From positions 1-11,136 of the forward strand of contig CAZJPS010000041.1 of the NCBI GenBank assembly GCA_964548055.1: 11,136 nucleotides of DNA. The letters run 5' to 3'. Shown in pieces: positions 6,715 through 11,136 of the stretch; the stretch's first letter is position 1; each line of letters starts with the position of its first letter. This DNA is from CAZJPS01 sp964548055. GTDB lineage: Bacteria > Patescibacteriota > Gracilibacteria > Peribacterales > Peribacteraceae. Under the pieces are notes generated by a model. That model was not told the DNA's origin. It saw only the letters and a program-made list of their open reading frames with translations, and made no database searches. A program made the position numbers and the translations under genes.

Positions 6715-7965
6715 TCATTTTTTTTCTAAAACCTGTTTTACATACTTGCGAGCATAATTTATTGCTGTTAATAAAAATTTATTTTTTCTGTATCCATTCA
6801 ATAAATTATTAATGATCTTACTCAGATCCTCTGGCGAAAACCGGCTACCACCATTATTAAAGCTCCCTCCAACTGGATCACCCCCCCACACTTTTTCACA
6901 CTCAGGAACACTAAATCCTTCACGAGTAAAATTTAAAACTTCTACTAAATTCCCATGAATATTTTCAGGAGTTAATTTTTCTAGAAAATTTAAATCTCTA
7001 AAGAGCCTTGCCATTGGAAATGAGGGATCTTCATTTAAATTTGCTACCGAATACAGATGTCCTCCTCCTTCCGCCTGATTTCTGTATGAGATAAATGGAG
7101 CTAATCCATATTCTTTAGCAATGCCTCTACGTGCATCAGCCCCTTTTTCTTGAACCATTCTCCAATAACCAAAATCTTCTAAAAGCTCAAACCTTTCATC
7201 TAACTCTACTAATGTTTGCTTACCAGAAACAAACTCTAAAGTATTATCCACAATTTTTTGAATAAGTTCACTTTTTTGTGCGCATGTCATTCGTTCCAAT
7301 AACCACCCATATTTCATTCTTGCTTCAGTTATGGGCAAAATCCAACCCTTTAAAGCCTTGGCATCATCATCTGCACAGCTACAGAAAAGGGCTGCATGAG
7401 CATCCATACGTCCTTCCAGCCATGTCAGTTTCCTTAATAATTTTAGTTGTTCTGGAGACAACGTGTCATACAGCATTAAAGTTGCAAGTGCGAGCGCATT
7501 ATCTCCATCTAAATGATTTAAGAAAACAAATACATTCAGTTTACCATCCACTCTAAAACGATCGAGGGTTCCCTTTCTTAGGGAAGTGAGAACCCACTCA
7601 CAAAAAGCTGACTTTCCCAAGCGCCCCTGCTCGCCCTCTTTAGAAACATGGTGATCAAAATTCGCATATAAACCCTCTAGCCATGATTCCCCTAATACAG
7701 ATCCATCACCTGCAATTGAGCGAGGTGGAAAAGTAAGACAAAAATCAATTTTATTCATCACGCGCCCAGGAGATAAACAAGTTTTTATACCGGGAACATT
7801 CTTATGCTCGCGAAGTAATTCACATAAACCTTTTAACTCCACTTCTCGCCCAGCGTACAGCAAAGATACTCCTTCATTCTGAATCCAGTTAAAATTTTTA
7901 TCCCTGCTTTCTCGTCTCGCAAAACGCTCATTCTGTCTAGGAATATTATGTATGGCTTCTTTCAT
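6715..7965 (-). CDS. Uncharacterised 416-residue protein with DHH-like and GGGH motifs
   Basis: I cannot assign a named family. Visible landmarks: NFDHH (102-106) preceded by a hydrophobic stretch; FLNHLDGDNALALATLML (148-165), an acidic motif in a helix; LEGRMDAHAALF (183-194); GGGH (300-303); FPMARLFRDLNFLE (316-329); and WGGDPVGGS (360-368) followed by NNGGSRFSPED (370-380). DHH plus a downstream acidic motif plus GGGH recalls DHH-type phosphoesterases (DHHA1 domains carry a GGGH), but order and spacing are not canonical, so this is a weak inference. No signal peptide or membrane span. The ATG at 7965 is chosen, 12 nt after a TACTAT; an in-frame TTG at 7974 would be only 3 nt from it. The stop is TGA, used here as a true stop. 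It appears more AT-rich than prfA next to it. It lies where prmC often follows prfA, but is not PrmC. Confidence 0.8.
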   Translation of the reverse strand: MKEAIHNIPRQNERFARRESRDKNFNWIQNEGVSLLYAGREVELKGLCELLREHKNVPGIKTCLSPGRVMNKIDFCLTFPPRSIAGDGSVLGESWLEGLYANFDHHVSKEGEQGRLGKSAFCEWVLTSLRKGTLDRFRVDGKLNVFVFLNHLDGDNALALATLMLYDTLSPEQLKLLRKLTWLEGRMDAHAALFCSCADDDAKALKGWILPITEARMKYGWLLERMTCAQKSELIQKIVDNTLEFVSGKQTLVELDERFELLEDFGYWRMVQEKGADARRGIAKEYGLAPFISYRNQAEGGGHLYSVANLNEDPSFPMARLFRDLNFLEKLTPENIHGNLVEVLNFTREGFSVPECEKVWGGDPVGGSFNNGGSRFSPEDLSKIINNLLNGYRKNKFLLTAINYARKYVKQVLEKK

Positions 7966-7977
7966 AAAGGACAATGA

Positions 7978-8007
7978 ATAGTACGCTTATTCTTATTTAA
8001 TTGTGAA
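7978..8007 (-). promoter_or_regulatory. Promoter-like pair for the 416-residue gene
   Basis: Minus strand: TTCACA (8002-8007), 18-nt spacer, TACTAT (7978-7983), 12 nt before the ATG at 7965. The leader would be about 5 nt. This favours the ATG over the upstream TTG at 7974. Confidence 0.4.
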
Positions 8008-8040
8008 ATATATTTTAAATAAGTCAAACTAGTACACTCT

Positions 8041-8054
8041 GAAAAGTACTTTTC
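8041..8054. repeat. Perfect 14-bp palindrome downstream of prfA
   Basis: gaaaagtacttttc is self-complementary over all 14 bases, lying 30 nt beyond the prfA stop and upstream of the next gene's promoter. It lacks a loop and a T-run, so it is more like a protein-binding site than a terminator; it could also be chance in AT-rich DNA. Confidence 0.35.
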
Positions 8055-8083
8055 CTCTTGCAGCAGCGCAAACTATCTACATA

Positions 8084-9145
8084 TCACAACCCGGCTTTTG
8101 CAAGCTTATCTGCCTGTTCTCTTGCTCGGAGCGCCTCCACTATCTTTCCCAAATTCCCCTCCATAATCCCTGGAATATTACTGAAGTTTTCTCCAATGCG
8201 GTGATCCGTTACACGATCCTGTGGGAAGTTGTACGTTCGAATCTTTTCGCTGCGGTCACCTGATCCAATTTGTCCAGACCTCAAATCCCCTCTTTCTTTG
8301 GCAAGACGCTCTTGCTCGGCTGCATATAAACGACTTCGAAGGAGACTCATGGCAAGTACACGATTTTTTTGTTGCGAACGTTCCGTTTGGCATGCCACAA
8401 CCACATTCGTAGGAATGTGTGTGATGCGCACAGCACTTTCTGTTTTATTCACGTGCTGACCACCGGCACCACTCGCACGGTAGGTATCGATGCGTAGATC
8501 TTCCGCTCGAATCGTTAGATCTACTTCTTCTGCTTCTGGAAGCACGGCAACGGTGACTGTTGACGTGTGCACTCTTCCCTTATTTTCTGTAGCTGGAATA
8601 CGCTGAACGCGGTGCACGCCGGATTCAAACTTAAGCTGACCGTACACTCCTGTGCCTTCTATTTTGCATGATGCTTCCTTAATTCCTCCTGTTTCTGAAT
8701 CAGACACGTTCATCATTTCTGCTTTCCAACCGTTTAACTCTGCAAAACGTAAATACATGCGCATGAGCTCACTGGCAAAGAGTGATGCCTCATCGCCGCC
8801 TGCGCCCGCGCGCACTTCAATGATCACGCTCTTATCATCATCAGGATCACGTGGGATGAGAAACGATTTCATGCGCTCTTCCAATTCTGGAATTTTTTTA
8901 CGTGCTGCTTCTGCTTCCTCTGCGGCCAGTAGGTATAATTCAGGATCATTTTTTAATTCATCGGCAGATTTAATGGCAAGGAGTGCTGCATCGTATTCCT
9001 GAAGCATCGTTCTCAGCGGCTCTAAATCTGAAAGACGTTTCTGTAACTTTGCTACTGACTTGTGATCATTAAGCACTTCCGGCTCCTGCAATTTTTGCAG
9101 TAGCTCATCATATTCTGCGGTGAGTGCACGGAGCTTTTCGAGCAT
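8084..9145 (-). CDS. prfA: Peptide chain release factor 1
   Basis: RF1 reads UAA and UAG in the ribosomal A site and triggers release of the finished peptide. The 353-residue length is typical. The N-terminal coiled-coil region (MLEKLRALTAEYDELLQKL) is followed by VRAGAGGDEASLFA (111-124); the codon-reading PxT motif is PAT (184-186 in QRIPATENKGRVHTS), which distinguishes RF1 from RF2 (SPF). The catalytic GGQ is at 228-230 in SGAGGQHVNKTESAVRITH, with Gln230 the site normally methylated by PrmC. SGDRSEKIRTYNFPQDRVTDHR (295-316) is also conserved (key residues RTYN and RVTDHR). The ATG at 9145 gives the family N-terminus. No Shine-Dalgarno site; TATGAT (9178-9183) is 32 nt upstream without a good -35. 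prmC is not adjacent. TGA is used as its stop. Confidence 0.97.
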   Translation of the reverse strand: MLEKLRALTAEYDELLQKLQEPEVLNDHKSVAKLQKRLSDLEPLRTMLQEYDAALLAIKSADELKNDPELYLLAAEEAEAARKKIPELEERMKSFLIPRDPDDDKSVIIEVRAGAGGDEASLFASELMRMYLRFAELNGWKAEMMNVSDSETGGIKEASCKIEGTGVYGQLKFESGVHRVQRIPATENKGRVHTSTVTVAVLPEAEEVDLTIRAEDLRIDTYRASGAGGQHVNKTESAVRITHIPTNVVVACQTERSQQKNRVLAMSLLRSRLYAAEQERLAKERGDLRSGQIGSGDRSEKIRTYNFPQDRVTDHRIGENFSNIPGIMEGNLGKIVEALRAREQADKLAKAGL

Positions 9146-9202
9146 AAGGAGAACACAGGCTAGCCTAGTGTAGGCATATCATACACAGATACTATCTCCT
9201 CG

Positions 9203-9760
9203 CTACTTCGTCTTCACTGGTGCCGATTCCACAGGTGCAGGGATCGTATCTTCAAAAGTTGAATCCTCCAATGGTGCTTCCGGCCCCAAACGAATTCCTC
9301 TGATGATAGCACGGCAAGCGGAGTCTGTTGTGATATCTACAAGCACGCGATGTGAACGAATAGCATTCTGAATATCCATTCCCTGACCCTGAGGTACAAA
9401 GTACTGAGCAATATCCCTAAAATACACTCTGTTATATTCTGGAACCCCTCGGATACAAATTTGATCTTCGCTCAAAACAGGCTTGGTTTTAGAAAATTCT
9501 TTACGCACGTACACATCTCCTTTTTTTTCTAAAACCGTATATACCGGAGTTCCATACTCCCAGTTAAGTGGCAATTTTTGAGCAGCTTCGTAATCAAGAG
9601 TCACGTACTCGCCACGGAAAATGGAGCGGGGGTCCACAGGAATAGTGAGCAACGTAGCTTTTGTTCCTGTACTCAACAATATTTGCGAAGGAATAAATAA
9701 CGCAAAAATAGCAAGAAGTTGAAGGAAAAAGCCGATAAGAACTGCAATTCTGCGGGTCAT
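9203..9760 (-). CDS. GDYXXLXY-domain membrane-anchored protein
   Basis: This 185-residue protein resembles the GDYXXLXY family (uncharacterised membrane-anchored proteins). One N-terminal hydrophobic segment (about 5-30) can serve as an anchor or uncleaved signal, leaving the rest outside the cytoplasm. The signature appears as VDPRSIFRGEYVTLDY (42-57), with Glu in place of the motif's Asp. The second family landmark, YFVPQGQG (121-128), has Gln where Glu is usual. The C-terminal tail is rich in Pro, Glu, Ala and Lys and looks disordered. Its ATG overlaps the stop of the upstream DUF2157 gene by 4 bp (ATGA), indicating translational coupling and one operon. Molecular function is unknown for the family. 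Confidence 0.88.
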   Translation of the reverse strand: MTRRIAVLIGFFLQLLAIFALFIPSQILLSTGTKATLLTIPVDPRSIFRGEYVTLDYEAAQKLPLNWEYGTPVYTVLEKKGDVYVRKEFSKTKPVLSEDQICIRGVPEYNRVYFRDIAQYFVPQGQGMDIQNAIRSHRVLVDITTDSACRAIIRGIRLGPEAPLEDSTFEDTIPAPVESAPVKTK

Positions 9761-10989
9761 ACTTTTTGCATAGAAGTAATCAAACGACGGCGCTGATGCT
9801 CTAGCGCAAACCCAAGAACAAGAATGAGAATTCCGCCCAAGATAAATGCAAAGGACTGGGGCAGCAGATCAAATGTCCACGAGAAATACTGGATGATGAT
9901 CGCAATAGCCACTGCCGTAATTCCGAGATTAACGATTACTGCACGTCGCAATAATGTTCCGTACCAAATGACAGTGAGAATGAAGACAAAAACTAGAAGT
10001 ATATGTAATACGTACAAGCCAGTCAGCATAGGCAATTGCGGACTATAATATCCATCGTAAATTCCAGGATAATTGGAACCGCCGAGACCCATCCACACTG
10101 GTACGTATGCAATGATGCTACTAAAGAGTATGTATAAAATAAGAGCAATAAGACCCTTTTTACCCTGCATTGTCACAAATGTACCACGAAGGAGGGCGGC
10201 TATAGTAACAGCTGCCGAGACAAGAAGAATGGAGATACTGAGGGTATCGATCGGATATTGTAAGAAAATGAAGAAGACAGTTTTATCAACAGTTGAAAGT
10301 ACTAAAATGAAAAGTAGTAAGAAAATACCCCAATGAAATAGAGTTTTGGCGCCAAAAAGAAGCTCCTGTCTGGTATGAAGCAGAGAAGCGCTTATAAGCC
10401 CTATACCTATAGCAGGCAAGAAAGGGAAAATATTTGAGGACTCTCCGTCAAACAGAAAATTAAGCTCACCTGATGATGAATAGGACGTGCGTAACCACCC
10501 CACGAACAAAATAAGCAAAGGTACCGATAACCATAGATGTAACCGCGATTGCAAAATATAAGCAAAAAACACAGTACCCAAAAACCACAAAAGCGCACCC
10601 CACCAGAAATCCATAGGTAAATGATAGATTTGAGCAACCAAGAAAATAGTCGCTCCAAAAACCAGAACATTGAGGAATAACAACGCCATTCCGGTCTTTT
10701 GGTAAACTTTCTTTTCGTACGCTAAATAGTATCCATATGCTCCTGTGATGAGCATGGTGATGAGAAGCAATGCGGTCTTTACGGTTGGAGTCATTTCATC
10801 CCAGTGACTGCCAACAAATAGAATAATGCCAAGACCAATCAAAATTGCACCCAATGCCGTAAAAATTCCAATTGCCCTAGAATGCATCTGCTCAGAAGCA
10901 TCGGGCAAGCTTGCACTGAGCTTATCTGCCTCTTTTTTTGTAAGAAGTTTTTTATCTTGCCAATACGCGAGAGCATCTTGAACATTCAT
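9757..10989 (-). CDS. DUF2157-type polytopic membrane protein
   Basis: It is 410 residues. A short cytoplasmic N-terminus (MNVQDALAYWQDKKLLTKKEADKL) is followed by about 11-12 hydrophobic segments starting at residue 40. The segment AIGIFTALGAILIGLGIILF with SHWDEM (61-66) and the stretch GMALLFLNVLVFGATIFLVAQIYHL (100-124, key residues AQIYHL) are typical of DUF2157 (PF09925) proteins. The function is unknown; the family commonly pairs with DUF4401 and GDYXXLXY proteins, and here the GDYXXLXY partner follows with a 4-bp overlap while no separate DUF4401 gene is visible. The ATG at 10989 is preceded by TACACT (10998-11003), 8 nt upstream, with no Shine-Dalgarno site. Likely an inner-membrane protein forming a complex with its partner (inference). 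Confidence 0.9.
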   Translation of the reverse strand: MNVQDALAYWQDKKLLTKKEADKLSASLPDASEQMHSRAIGIFTALGAILIGLGIILFVGSHWDEMTPTVKTALLLITMLITGAYGYYLAYEKKVYQKTGMALLFLNVLVFGATIFLVAQIYHLPMDFWWGALLWFLGTVFFAYILQSRLHLWLSVPLLILFVGWLRTSYSSSGELNFLFDGESSNIFPFLPAIGIGLISASLLHTRQELLFGAKTLFHWGIFLLLFILVLSTVDKTVFFIFLQYPIDTLSISILLVSAAVTIAALLRGTFVTMQGKKGLIALILYILFSSIIAYVPVWMGLGGSNYPGIYDGYYSPQLPMLTGLYVLHILLVFVFILTVIWYGTLLRRAVIVNLGITAVAIAIIIQYFSWTFDLLPQSFAFILGGILILVLGFALEHQRRRLITSMQKV

Positions 10990-10997
10990 GAAGTACC

Positions 10998-11017
10998 AGT
11001 GTACACGTAGTACTACG
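10998..11017 (-). promoter_or_regulatory. Possible -10 and 12-bp palindromic operator before the DUF2157 operon
   Basis: TACACT (minus strand, 10998-11003) lies 8 nt before the ATG. Just upstream is cgtagtactacg (11006-11017), a perfect 12-bp palindrome that would fall in the promoter spacer, a usual repressor position. No convincing -35 is seen. Confidence 0.35.
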
Positions 11018-11073
11018 GAAAAGTAGTTGCAAAGTTACAGAAGAAATTTTCAAAGCTTAAATAACCGAAGCCA

Positions 11074-11110
11074 CGCGTGTCATGGTGAGCTTGTCGACCC
11101 ATGACACGCG
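11074..11110. repeat. REP-like palindrome (copy C)
   Basis: The arms cgcgtgtcatgg (11074-11085) and ccatgacacgcg (11099-11110) are perfect 12-bp inverted repeats around a 13-nt loop containing gtcgac. The inner 27 nt match copy B (5302-5328) at 24 positions in inverted orientation. It lies about 85 nt upstream of the DUF2157 start codon. Confidence 0.8.
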
Positions 11111-11136
11111 GTTGCATGGAAATACATCACGTGACC

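Noticed and set aside
6718..6725. T-run after purD as an intrinsic terminator
   Set aside because: There are eight T but no supporting hairpin directly upstream; the run also encodes the Lys-Lys end of the opposite gene.
8084..9145. Release factor 2 instead of release factor 1
   Set aside because: The codon-recognition motif is PAT, as in RF1, not SPF, and there is no internal frameshift site.
1..11136. UGA-recoded genetic code (as in Gracilibacteria)
   Set aside because: prfA, the DUF2157 gene and the 416-residue gene all end at UGA in family-appropriate or compact positions, and no internal UGA interrupts conserved proteins.

Overview
This window looks like a stretch of a compact bacterial chromosome with a moderate, AT-leaning base composition. 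It uses the standard bacterial code: TAA, TAG and TGA all end convincing genes here, so UGA-recoded lineages such as Gracilibacteria are unlikely. No gene start visible here has a well-placed Shine-Dalgarno sequence, and several start codons sit only 6-12 nt after a -10-like hexamer, which suggests leaderless or near-leaderless mRNAs. Together with the gene content this would fit a Patescibacteria/CPR-type lineage with unusually broad metabolism (Peregrinibacteria/Peribacteria-like). That placement is a low-confidence inference.

Layout. At 1-1971 (+) lies the 3' part of a secreted-type beta-propeller protein gene, closed by a strong intrinsic terminator at 1982-2018. A small unknown gene (2017-2301, -) is divergent from folD (2386-3231, +). 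A second small unknown gene (3237-3545, -) is divergent from purF (3721-5214, +). purF is followed by purD (5347-6705, +) across a spacer filled with REP-like palindromes. An unrecognised 416-residue protein gene (6715-7965, -) converges on purD. Upstream of it on the minus strand are prfA (8084-9145, -) and a two-gene membrane operon, a DUF2157-type protein (9757-10989, -) followed by a GDYXXLXY-type protein (9203-9760, -). The right edge carries another REP-like palindrome.

How the genes fit together. PurF and PurD catalyse the first two steps of de novo purine synthesis, and FolD provides the 10-formyl-tetrahydrofolate used by later formylation steps, so the left-centre is a purine/one-carbon neighbourhood. 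PurF keeps four cysteines expected to bind a [4Fe-4S] cluster, and PurD looks like the archaeal type. The prfA-DUF2157 side combines translation termination with an envelope pair of unknown function.

The most interesting signals are: the short promoter-to-start geometry without Shine-Dalgarno sites; the purF leader, with a long hairpin and a heptamer tandem repeat running to the start codon; the dispersed palindromes (two copies match at 24 of 27 positions); the archaeal-looking PurD; and the unrecognised 416-residue protein with DHH-like and GGGH motifs. No CRISPR array, tRNA, rRNA, transposase or complete novel multi-gene system was seen. No gene-free stretch exceeds 300 bases.
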